Shown here one piece after another: positions 21,417-31,103 of a stretch of 64,000 nucleotides of DNA; the stretch's first letter is position 1; every line of letters starts with the position of its first letter. A program made the position numbers and the translations under genes. The stretch comes from Marasmius tenuissimus (taxonomy: Eukaryota; Basidiomycota; Agaricomycetes; Agaricales; Marasmiaceae): the NCBI GenBank assembly GCA_029532415.1, contig JAQOTA010000027.1, positions 248,001 through 312,000 of the forward strand, given 5' to 3'. A model generated the notes under the pieces. That model did no database searches. It was not told the DNA's origin and saw nothing but the letters and a program-made list of their open reading frames with translations.

Positions 21417-24146
21417 ATGAAACTCGACAACAAAAAACACTGCACCATGACCACACAATACCTCTCGTTAGCAAAATGGGCCAGCTTACAAGATGAATGG
21501 CCTGTGAGGTGGATGCATGAATTGGAAGGTGAGCACGAATTGGCACAAAGGAGGGTCATCGAACTTACTTTTGAGCCAGCATAGTTAAAGTGCACAGTGG
21601 GTATAACAAAGTAAACCTCACATGGGTAATACACAGAGTGTTCTTGTAGACTTGAGATGCTTGTGAAGAGGTGATAATTGAGTAGATTGTCCTAAGGCTT
21701 AAGGCCTTGGAATACCAGCTTTTATACACAAGTTTCTGTACATGTAAGAGTAATTACAATACTATGAAACTACTACTAGAAGTAGGTATTTAGCCAATAC
21801 TAATGAGTCTTTCATCTGTTGTGCCTCGCACTTTGGACTATAAGCATCATACTTGATGCAACTACATACGTAGTAAATATCTACAGTGTCATTTGTGAAG
21901 CAATAACTACGTAGATACATTCTTGCATGAGAGTGCAAGTGTTCCTAGAGGTGTAGCTCTATAAATAGTGTGACACGTAAACAACACGTCAATATGTATC
22001 ACATGATATCCATCATGTTCAACACTTACCAGTCAGCTTGAGGACTTGGAACGCCACAAAGCACAGCTTCTTCAGAGCTTCAGACGACATGTTTCAGGCT
22101 ACGCGGTCTGAACCCACTTCATGTGGAGCACTAGCCATCGTCTTCCGGCCGAAGTGCTTTCCGAAATCTTCTTTTACTTCATTTTGCATGAAAGGAACTC
22201 TACCAACAAACTTGCAAGGCCGGAATGGTTGGGATCTACCGGCGTGTGTCACTACTGGCGCACAGTTGCTCTCGCCAACCCCAGGCTGTGGAACCAGCCC
22301 AACCTTCGCCATCCTCTGATGATTCAGGAGATGATCAATTGTTCTCAATCACTCCCCTTGATAATCGACGTTCGTATCACCCGCTGGACAACAACTCAGG
22401 ACAGGAGCACAGTCACAACAGTGCTTCATGAGTATACCTCCCGAATTCAACATCTCCACCTCTATGTATCTAGCGAGATTAGACTGAGCAAGGTCTTTCC
22501 ACGCCCCTTTCCCCATCCTACCCCTCTCCTTCACACAATAGAGCTCCATAATCCTGGAAACATTGGGTTCTTCACACTCCCCAAAGATTTCTTGGGTGGC
22601 TTGGCACCAGCCCTTACACACCTCACCCTTGTTGGTTGTCTCATCAAGCCTGACTCTCCTCTCCTCCGCAACCTCACATTCCTTCACTTGGATATGAGGT
22701 CGGCCGTTCTTCCTATCAACTACCATCGCACCCTTGGTAATGCACCGAGGCTCAAACACATGGAGCTATATACCAGATACATCCTCGAGACGCTTCTGTC
22801 CATCATCTGCCTACTTCCTCAACTGCACTATTTCTTCCTTTCCAGGTGTCATGAACAGCCTCTGTGACTGGGAACCTCTCAGGCCATCCAATCTGGGACT
22901 AGGGATCAAGGGTGAAAGAGATAGTTATTGAGCAAGTACACCCTCAACATAGCACAAGCTAGGCAAGCGGTATGGACGAAATGGACAAGCTGGGGAACTA
23001 TCTAAAAGTGACCATGAGTATATATGACAGTCCTAAGCTGTATACTGATCATGGGAATGAACTGCAAAGGGATAAATGATGTATCTGTGGATCTGATCAA
23101 AGGGGACCATGTACACATCAGTGGGAAATACAGGTAACGATGTATTAAAGAAAGAATGATATGGAACATCATAGAATGAAATGGGGATCATACAGTGATG
23201 CTGGGACATGTATCTGTGTGAAAAGAAGTGGAAACAAAGGGATGTTGACCAAGGGACCAGGAAAGTGAAGAATAGTGGGTAGATTCGTAACACCGGGGGA
23301 ATGAAACGCTGCACCCGCCTTTTGACACAGATGTTGTTCACGGTGTCAACCTTGATCCACATCGAGACTGATTTCCAGCAGCGACATACCTGAATGGAGG
23401 CAGACGCGGAGTTTCGTGGTTTTCTTTTGACCGTAACAAAAACCCTTTCTCCTGGTGGAGGATCAGCAGCAGCACTGGTGCCTATCAAATCTCTTCTTGT
23501 CGAAGGGTATAATAGTGCGTGGTTGCAGTGTAGAGCCTGGACCACAGCCGTATCCCCTTCCCCAGAATTCAAAACAGCCTGGCCCTGCCTCTGTTTAGGG
23601 TTCCAAGAAAACTTGACCCCTTGCCATCATTTTGATTGGGACGATGTCCTGCAAAAATTATTTTTGACCACATTATCCATTGACCAACTCAAATTCCTCT
23701 CCCTCAAAATCCAGGATCGCGTTCTTCCTCACACCTCGCAGACCATCCTCAGTTGTTTTGGATGTCTACGCAAACTCCACACTGTCAAGATAACGGACAG
23801 CTTTCCACATGACCTTGTCCTTGGACTGTGTAGCTGCTTGAATTCATCTCATCCACCATCACTTCCGTTACACTTGCCACCGCAACAGACCCCTGATACC
23901 CCTGCTGAACTCGTGAATGAGGGCGTGATATCCTTCCCCGTGTTGCCAGTACTAAGGCTCAACAATGTCCCCATCAAGTTATCTGCCCTGTTCTTCATTC
24001 AGTTTGTGACGAGCCTCTTGATTCGGAAGGAGTGAAACGTGGCGATTGACAAAGTGGAATTGCGGGAGTGTGAAGGTCTAAAAGTAAAGGAGCTTTGGTC
24101 TATGGAACAGGTTCTTCAACTCCTTCAAGTTCAATCGGAATTGTAA
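21417..24146 (+). pseudogene. F-box gene, disrupted by a solo LTR and nonsense codons
   Basis: Frame 21417-21568 (starts MKLDNKKHC, includes a coiled-coil-like HELEGEHELAQRR) continues in the same frame at 22030 once the solo LTR and one target copy are ignored (SQLEDLERHKAQLL). A TGA at 22109-22111 follows. The F-box and repeats are in 22121-22867 (HRLPAEVLSEIFFYFI ... CHYWRTVALANPRLW). About 520 bp without homology (22868-23390) breaks the middle. The C-terminal part is in 23394-24035 (LVPIKSLLVEGYNSAW matches the neighbour's PLKSLLVEGYDRAW). A second TGA (24033-24035) precedes a same-frame tail up to 24146. It is a paralogue of the intact gene at 17891-19696, on the opposite strand. Confidence 0.85.
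21564..22029. repeat. Solo LTR of a copia-type element
   Basis: 21569-22024 (456 bp) is a diverged relative of the two 506-bp LTRs of the copia element at 27.6-35.3 kb. It shares gagccagcatagttaaagtg, ctaaggcttaaggcctt, ctctataaatagtgtgac and ccatcatgttcaaca. It is flanked by a perfect 5-bp duplication CTTAC (21564-21568 and 22025-22029), so it arose by insertion followed by LTR-LTR recombination. Confidence 0.9.
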
Positions 24147-24254
24147 TTGAGATTGCAAAGGTAAGTGAGATCGTCTTCCGTGAAGGGCTGGAAGACGTAT
24201 AGAGATTACAATGGTACAACTAAAATTATAGCATGCAATCCGACTTTTTCTTTT

Positions 24255-26919
24255 TCATGAACCAGAGATCGGTGGGACATGAATCAACTCCTCAACCAAA
24301 CTCCTGAGTTCCCTCAGCATTGAGTTGGAAAGGACACAACAGCGAAGGATCAGCTTTTGGATCCCACCATCATTTTCTGACCGTACCCTGAGTCCCGCCT
24401 TCAGAGCATTGAAGAGCTCGTGAGACTCAGTCTTGAAAATCACATCATGTATGTCCACTGTCCGTAAAGCACGGAATGATACCCAATGTGATTCATAGTT
24501 GACTGTGCCTGTTGAAGTATTGCTCCTCAACAATGCCTTCAAAAATTGTGGAGCGACAGAACAGCTGATGGCAACAGTCGACAACTTTTCCAGCAGGACC
24601 AGAGACTCCATAATGTCCTCCTCGACAGTATAAGGGATCAGGCAAAGCACATGAATGCCTGCAATCGGGAGCATGTCTGGCCAAACTCTATGCAGAACTT
24701 GATCTGGAAAACTCTCGTTATTGAACTCTGTGTAGAATAACACGTGGAATAGGGGATGAGGGGAGGGACAGCCACCAGACTCAATGCAGCCAGGCTGAGA
24801 GCACCCACATGCCCATGCTGAAATTTCCCAGTTTTGGATTTGGAGGGTGGTTATCATGGTGGGGTTGGCTGTGGAGAACACCTTTTGAACGATGTGGGAA
24901 GGTAGGCTCGTGTTTTGTGTGATTGACAAGAATGCCAGCAATCTCGAAATGGCGCATATGACTGGGGTGTGGAAGGGAAATCTGATCCAAGAGAGACGAG
25001 ATGTCGGGTGTGGACGCGTGCACAATGCAAAGATGGCGTAGATGAGGAAAGGATAAGGATGACTCCTCGGCTGGAGTAGTGGACAATTGAGGGACTGCCT
25101 TGACCAGTTCCAGTACCTCAAGATTTGGCATACCGTGCAGAACTGCCAAGAAACGGTCAGAAGAAGGGGGGAGCGGAGAGCCCATCTGATTGATGAGTTT
25201 GAGAGTGGTCAAATTGTTTTTGAAGAGAAAAGAATCCCATGAACTTATGTACGGTTCTTGTATGACAAGCTCGGCAAGACGGGGGGAATGATTTCCAAGG
25301 AATGATGGAGGTAAAGAAAGTTGTACAACGTCAGTCTCAATGTGTAGAGACTGGAGGAGGGGTGGTGATTGGGTCATTTTGAGAAACACATCGGATAGAA
25401 CACCGAAAGGTGCTGTCAGATCAAGGCTAGCCATGCGGTTCATGTACTCTAACAAAGCATCATAAATGACCTCATTGTTTGCAAGAGGTTTTGAATACAT
25501 CAGCAAAACGGGAAATGCATGGAGGCATGGGTCCATGCGGCCCCATGTGGCACCATACCTCCGCCATACCAGTATGGAGCAAGGGGGGCATGCATGGAGC
25601 AGATAATCCTATTCCATGCGTCCATACCATCCATACCTACTGAGATTTCCTGTACCCCTTCCATACCTTCCATGCCCCCAACGCCTTCGGGATATCATGG
25701 CCAGTTGAAATCGAAGTGAATATGAATAAATAGTCTTTATATTGCATGCTACATACAGTTACAAACCACTATAAAACAGTGATATGTACATACAATGCCG
25801 GTACTAGTCTCCAAACCACAGCTGGATACCATTCTTCATGCTTGTGCTGCTGGAACACAACATTAGAGAGTCAATGGTTGTCTATTAGCCAACCAAACAA
25901 AACATACTCACCACGAACTTCGGCAATCTAATACCCTAAACCACACCTGCCAGGACCCACTAAATCTGTATCAGCAGGATTCTGAGGAGTCATGAGCCGA
26001 AAAAGAGTGTAGACGACTATCACACTCTGCCATTGCCTCATTATCCTTTTGACTAACACGTCCGAGGTCAGGTATTTGGAAACTGCTTTGAATTGATGTC
26101 AGAAAAAGCCAACCTGAATCATAGAGATGAGTGGGAGACTTACTAAGACTTGATGTGCTTGGAGCCAACACAAATTTTGACCTAGATGCTTGACTGGAGA
26201 AAAAGAAAGTGTTAGCGACACCGGCAACTGATATCAACGATGTGTTGAAGTGAAAAATCACCTGACAAGCCACTCGGAACTTCCTGAAGAACTGTATAGT
26301 TTTATCACGGCATCCTATGAGTAACTCAATGCCCAAGTTATATTTTCTTTATATTTTCTTCAAGCGCAAAGTCCAGTTTGCACTTCATCTGTAGATTTTA
26401 CTTACCTTTACATACCATGCAAAGGTATACTAGATTCAAATTAGAACCAACATTAAGATTGAGCGGTCCCAAAAGGACAGGCTATGCCTCGGTTATGCAT
26501 CCATACATCCATACCTCCCATACCTCCTCAGAGGTATGGACGGTTTCTTAAGAAAGCAGTATGGGGCACATGGAGAAAGTGTATTTTCCATGCATCCATG
26601 CGCCCCATACCTCTCATATAATTCCCGTTTTGCTGATGTAGTGAAACCTCCACTTCACCTCCAGAGGTGCATCCCTCGATCTTGCCAGCATCTCGCACGC
26701 CCATAGAGGGTATCTAAACTTTGGAGAAGACCATAACGTGGGTGATCCCAAAGCTACAAAACACCATCGTCGGCAGACCTGGCTGAAGTAGAACCAGTCC
26801 TTGTCGTTGTGATCATGTCACTTGTGCTCTCTCGGGAAAACACAGTGGGTAAAGATAAGGGTCAGGATTTCTGCCGGAAGGCAAGATATAGCCGCCAAAG
26901 AGCTTGAACTACTGTACAT
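24255..26919 (-). pseudogene. F-box gene split by a 1.14 kb transposon
   Basis: Minus-strand reading starts at the ATG at 26919 (MYSSSSSLAAISCLPAEILT), the start of an F-box. A TGA at 26818-26820 interrupts it, then the same frame continues (VCRRWCFVALGSPTLWSS) up to 26641. There a TIR element with TA duplication is inserted. Deleting the element and one TA makes the frame run straight on (FHYSKPLANN...) into 25495. The C-terminal part, with leucine-rich segments (LEVLELVKAVPQL, LRHLCIVHAS), reads in one frame to about 24900. It then needs a one-base shift to continue to the stop at 24255. It belongs to the same F-box family as 17891-19696. Confidence 0.85.
25496..26640. mobile_element. 1.14 kb TIR element with CCATRC-rich ends, TA duplication
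   Basis: The element is 25498-26638, with inverted ends CATCAGCAAAACGGGAA / TTCCCGTTTTGCTGATG and TA on each side. Just inside both ends lie arrays of ccatacc, ccatgc and ggtatgg words (25515-25690 and 26490-26620). These look like subterminal binding sites for a transposase supplied elsewhere. The middle has a minus-strand frame (25971-26336) with possible introns but no recognisable transposase. Confidence 0.8.
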
Positions 26920-27240
26920 GGCCGCCGGTTGACTGCCGGCCTGTCAGGATCAGGCCGGACCGTGGACGGCGATCCAACCTGAGCCTTCCGCAATGCATGA
27001 GAATGGACTGAGGACGAGGGAAGTGAGGAGTGCGGAATATGGAATATAACTTGTGTTGATCCAACTAAGGATCAAATAGATACATGAGACTATATATACT
27101 AATAGGATAACCAATAATGGAAATAGGCGGAAACACGTAGCGGTCAAGATGGAACAAGTATGAGATGAACATAAAGGGAAGCTACTGGATAGGGGGCTAG
27201 TATCATAGAGGAGTGGCCCGGATCCTCACACGGCCATCTG
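26920..27240. other. Upstream flank of the broken F-box gene
   Basis: GC-rich at the left (gccggcctgtcaggatcaggccgg is a small hairpin near 26936-26959). Nothing else is recognised. Confidence 0.3.
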
Positions 27241-27480
27241 ACCTGCAGGCTGAACCGGCAACACCTGCAGGTTCTTTGGCCGGAAACCCACAGGTCGCAC
27301 TGAATTCTGCCTGCAGGTTAGTCTTTTTTTACCTGTGGGTCGGGCTGCCAATGACCCATAGGTCAAAGTTTTTTGACCTATAGGTCACGTCCGTTGAAAC
27401 CCATAGGTCGGTCCAGCTGTAACCTGTGGGTCGAACACTTCGCTACCTGTAGGTTTGAGTATCTCTATAACCTACAGGAC
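27241..27480. repeat. Array of eleven palindromic motifs, period 22-24 bp
   Basis: Palindrome-like decamers of the form ACCYRYRGGT start at about 27241, 27263, 27286, 27308, 27331, 27353, 27375, 27398, 27421, 27445 and 27469. Examples are acctgcaggt, acctgtgggtc, gacccataggtc, gacctataggtc and acctgtaggtt. The spacers differ in sequence but the spacing is constant at 22-24 bp. This is the pattern of clustered sites for a dimeric DNA-binding protein. No gene is assigned to it. Confidence 0.8.
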
Positions 27481-27580
27481 AAGTGTTACATCGCTGGCTT
27501 TTCGCCCGGTAGGTCTGCTTCCTTCCTGATAAATGGTCAGTACATTAGAACATTATCTTGTGAACATCTTCACTCTCCTA

Positions 27581-28086
27581 TGATGAGCCAGCATAGTTAA
27601 AGTGCACAGTGGGTATAACGAAGTAAACCTCACATGGGTAATACACAGAGTGTTCTTGTAGTCTTGAGATGCTTGTGAAGAGGTGATAATCAAGTAGATT
27701 GTCCTAAGGCTTAAGGCCTTTCGTCCAGTCTTTTATACATAAGTTTCTGATACATGTAATGAGTATTACACTAACTGAAACTACTACTAGAAGTAGGTAT
27801 TCGGCCCTAAAGGCATAAAAGACATTAGTACTGTGTAAGTACTTCTACCATGAATGGTAGTATGCTTGGTGAGCATAGTCATGTTTGCCTCATGTATTGG
27901 AGGCTCTACTTATGCTATTGGATAGCGACTGTCTATAGTGTCATATATGATAAAACTAGATGTACATAGACAGAGACGTAGTACTTGCATGAGGACGCAA
28001 GTGTTCTAGAGGCGTAGCTCTATAAATAGTGTGACGCGTAAACAACACGTCAACAGTGTATCACATGATATCCATCATGTTCAACA
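27581..28086 (-). repeat. 3' LTR of the copia element
   Basis: 506 bp. On the minus strand it starts TGTTGAACATGATGG and ends GGCTCATCA. It is nearly identical to 34778-35283. Confidence 0.95.
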
Positions 28087-28095
28087 CTCCCCCTC
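28087..28095 (-). other. Polypurine tract
   Basis: On the minus strand GAGGGGGAG lies directly before the 3' LTR, the expected place for priming plus-strand DNA synthesis. Confidence 0.75.
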
Positions 28096-28121
28096 ACTAA
28101 GTTCATCATGCGATCATGGAA

Positions 28122-31085
28122 CTAGTGAAATGTTAATCCTAAAGATTGCCGGAACAATTCGAACTTTGTTCTGCCAAGATTCTTCGTAAGAAGATCAGCA
28201 GGTTGTTTAGCAGTTTCAACGAAATAGATTTGAGTCTTTCCGTGTTCCACTGCTTCCCTGATGAAATGATATCGATTGTCGATGTGTTTTGTTCTTTTAT
28301 CAGTAGCTTCATTGCTGCTGAGAAAGATAGCGCCTTGATTGTCGCTAACACATGGAACAGATCGAATAGGGAAGTTCAATTCGTTCAATAACGACTTCAT
28401 CCAGCAAGCCTGACGTGTACAGTCAGATAGAGCCATATACTCTGCTTCCGTGGATGATAATGCAACCGTTTTCTGTTTCTGAGAGACCCAGCAAACTGGT
28501 GCATTGGCAAGCTTCACGATATATCCAGTCTGTGATCGACGATCATCTTTATCAGTTGCCCAATCCGAGTCAGCAAAGGCAAGTAATCCTTGGTTGGATC
28601 TACCATCGTAAATAAGTTCATACTTTGCAGTGTGAACAAGGTATTTTACGATGTAAAGTGCCTTCTGGAGATGTTCCTGATTAGGATTAGCTCCATACTG
28701 TGACATCTTGATTACAGCAAAGGATATGTCTGGTCTCGTTCCGAGAGCCAAGTAAAGTAATGATCCAATAACCGATTGGAATCTATGCCTAATCTCGGGA
28801 TTAACCTCCCCCTGGTTTTGGGTTGGGTTATAGCCTTCTGGCAAAGGCGTATATGCCGTCTTGGCGTTCAGAACTCCGAATTTACGAATTATCTTTTCAA
28901 GATAGTCTCGCTGATCAAGGATCAGTCTGCGATTCTTCCGATCTCGAGTAATTCGCATTCGCAGAAATTCTGTTGGCTCGCCTAGATCTCGGCATTCCCA
29001 GATTTTCATGAATTTGCTTTTTAGTCTATTGACAAGGTTGCGATCAGGACCCATGAATAAAGCATCATCGACATAGACGACGGCAATGACCATATTGCCA
29101 TTCTTGTTGAAGACATATACGCCGGCATCGGATAAGCATCGTTTGAATCCCAGACGTTTCATGGATTCAGTACATTGACGCCACCAGGCACGAGAAGCCT
29201 GTTTTAATCCGTACAATGCTTTGCGTAACCTCCAAACCTTGCTGGAGTCTGTAACGAAGCCTTCAGGTTGTTCCATGTAAATCTCCTCATCTAAGGCACC
29301 ATAAAGAAATGCTGTTTTAACGTCTAGCGCAGAGATCTCCCAATCTTCAAGCGCTGCTAGTGCCAATAGAAGTCGTACGGTTTCGAATCGTACCACAGGA
29401 GAGAACAACTCGTTATAGTCTATCCCTTGTTTCTGCGAAAATCCTTTCGCAACAAGTCTTGCCTTCTTTCGGCCATCAGACTTGATGTCAAATACCCAGC
29501 GGGATTTCACCGCTTTTTGGCCTTTAGGTAGTGTGACCACATCAAAGACGTTTCTGTCCTTGAGTGATTGTAATTCCAGTCTGCATGCTGCTTCCCAAGA
29601 TGGTCGTTCATCTTTAGGACGTTTCTGGACTTGTTTGTATGTCCATTCACGAACGTTATCATAACTACTGGCTTGAAGACCATATAGTTGATGACCGTTA
29701 TTCAGCAAGTAAACCAAGTAATTTTCTCCCCCTTGCTGAGCCAGATCGCTCATATCGTCATCCGTGTCCATAGGGGCGGCTGGATCAGGAACCTTATTTG
29801 GTATTGTTTCAGGTTCATTTGTCGGATTAATCTGACTTTGCCAGCGTGCTCGAGAATCGATATCGCGTTCGATCTCAACAGGATGTCGATTTCCGTAAAC
29901 ATTAAATGGACGGTTGGGAGTTACTCTATTTCTTGGAGGGTTTCTTCTGGCAGCTGGTGGTGGACGAGCTCGTAAGTTCTCCCACTCATCATAGTCAGCT
30001 TGGCGAAATCCAAATGGATTTGTATTTCCAGATGAACCAGCAGACCGTGGATCCAGACCATACTGATTAGGATTGTGATCGGAGCCTTTCGGTGATCCGA
30101 ATCCATCAGTATTTGGATGATTACCGTTGTGCACATCATCGCTTTTATCATCCGGGATAGGGTCCAAGGGAGGATCTCCCCCAGGCTGATGATCGTCATC
30201 ATCTGATCCTGGTGGAGGTGGAGGATTGAAGAAATCATCATCATTGTGATGATCTTCATGGCCATCATATGGGTACGTTGGAAAGGGTATAGACCGGACA
30301 GGTTTGTCGGTTTTATCAAACTCTATGGATCCGGGCACTTCTTTCTGACATTTAGGAAACCAGTTCTCATCGAAAACTGCTTGTGGGGTAATGTATACAG
30401 AATTGTTGGTTGTTCGAAAGAATCGATAAGCTTTTGATCCGCTCTCGTAACCAATGAAAATCATTGCTTCAGAGTGTGGAGCAAGCTTATTTTTACGTTT
30501 CGGTATGTATGCATATGCACCACATCCGAACGTCCTGAAGTATGAAACATCAGGCTTCTTATCTTCAAACAATTCAACTGGAGTTCTGTATTTCCTCGAA
30601 CGAATAGGAGTTCTATTGTAGATATGGACGGCTGTGAGAATTGCAAATTCCCACCAGTTTTCAGGCACACAAGCCTGAAAGCGCATAGCTTCAGATTTTT
30701 CTCGTAATGTACGATTATATCTTTCTGCTCGTCCATTCTGTTCATGCACGTTGGGAGAACCTCTTTGTGGAAATATTCCTAGAGAGTTATACCAGTCCCA
30801 TTGTTCATTTGAAAAGAATTCTCCCCCTCGATCGAAATGCACACTTTTGACCTTTTTATTAGTCTGGCGCTCTACAAGAGCTAGCCAATTGCGCAATTTC
30901 TGATCTGTATCGCTCTTTTTACGAATTGGATATACCCATCCGTATGATGTTGCATCATCGAACAAGGTTAATGCATATTCGTTTTGATAATAAGAACGAG
31001 TTGGATATTCTATCAAATCACCGTGCACGAGCTCAAGAGGCTCCTTAGCTCGTTTAGAGGATAAAGGGTACGATTTGGCAACCAT
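28122..31085 (-). CDS. Copia pol: integrase core, reverse transcriptase, RNase H
   Basis: 987-codon frame. The integrase DDE residues appear in HGDL (about residue 21), DRGGEF (about 84) and the Glu of HEQNGRAER (about 120). The reverse transcriptase begins near residue 510 (SRWVFDIKSDG, RLVAKGFSQKQGIDY) and has the catalytic YVDD near residue 672. RNase H follows (ADSDWATDKDDRRSQTGY, ALSSTEAEYMALSD, TKHIDNRYHF) and ends with the usual ADLLTKNLGRTKF. The frame also continues upstream without interruption to the TGA at 31104-31106, so the Met at 31085 is not the true start but lies just after that stop. Confidence 0.95.
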   Translation of the reverse strand: MVAKSYPLSSKRAKEPLELVHGDLIEYPTRSYYQNEYALTLFDDATSYGWVYPIRKKSDTDQKLRNWLALVERQTNKKVKSVHFDRGGEFFSNEQWDWYNSLGIFPQRGSPNVHEQNGRAERYNRTLREKSEAMRFQACVPENWWEFAILTAVHIYNRTPIRSRKYRTPVELFEDKKPDVSYFRTFGCGAYAYIPKRKNKLAPHSEAMIFIGYESGSKAYRFFRTTNNSVYITPQAVFDENWFPKCQKEVPGSIEFDKTDKPVRSIPFPTYPYDGHEDHHNDDDFFNPPPPPGSDDDDHQPGGDPPLDPIPDDKSDDVHNGNHPNTDGFGSPKGSDHNPNQYGLDPRSAGSSGNTNPFGFRQADYDEWENLRARPPPAARRNPPRNRVTPNRPFNVYGNRHPVEIERDIDSRARWQSQINPTNEPETIPNKVPDPAAPMDTDDDMSDLAQQGGENYLVYLLNNGHQLYGLQASSYDNVREWTYKQVQKRPKDERPSWEAACRLELQSLKDRNVFDVVTLPKGQKAVKSRWVFDIKSDGRKKARLVAKGFSQKQGIDYNELFSPVVRFETVRLLLALAALEDWEISALDVKTAFLYGALDEEIYMEQPEGFVTDSSKVWRLRKALYGLKQASRAWWRQCTESMKRLGFKRCLSDAGVYVFNKNGNMVIAVVYVDDALFMGPDRNLVNRLKSKFMKIWECRDLGEPTEFLRMRITRDRKNRRLILDQRDYLEKIIRKFGVLNAKTAYTPLPEGYNPTQNQGEVNPEIRHRFQSVIGSLLYLALGTRPDISFAVIKMSQYGANPNQEHLQKALYIVKYLVHTAKYELIYDGRSNQGLLAFADSDWATDKDDRRSQTGYIVKLANAPVCWVSQKQKTVALSSTEAEYMALSDCTRQACWMKSLLNELNFPIRSVPCVSDNQGAIFLSSNEATDKRTKHIDNRYHFIREAVEHGKTQIYFVETAKQPADLLTKNLGRTKFELFRQSLGLTFH

Positions 31086-31103
31086 TTTGCCTTTGGCACA
31101 GCC

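Noticed and set aside
25515..25690. CRISPR-like or satellite array
   Set aside because: The ccatacc/ccatgc words are irregularly spaced and tied to the ends of a TIR element.
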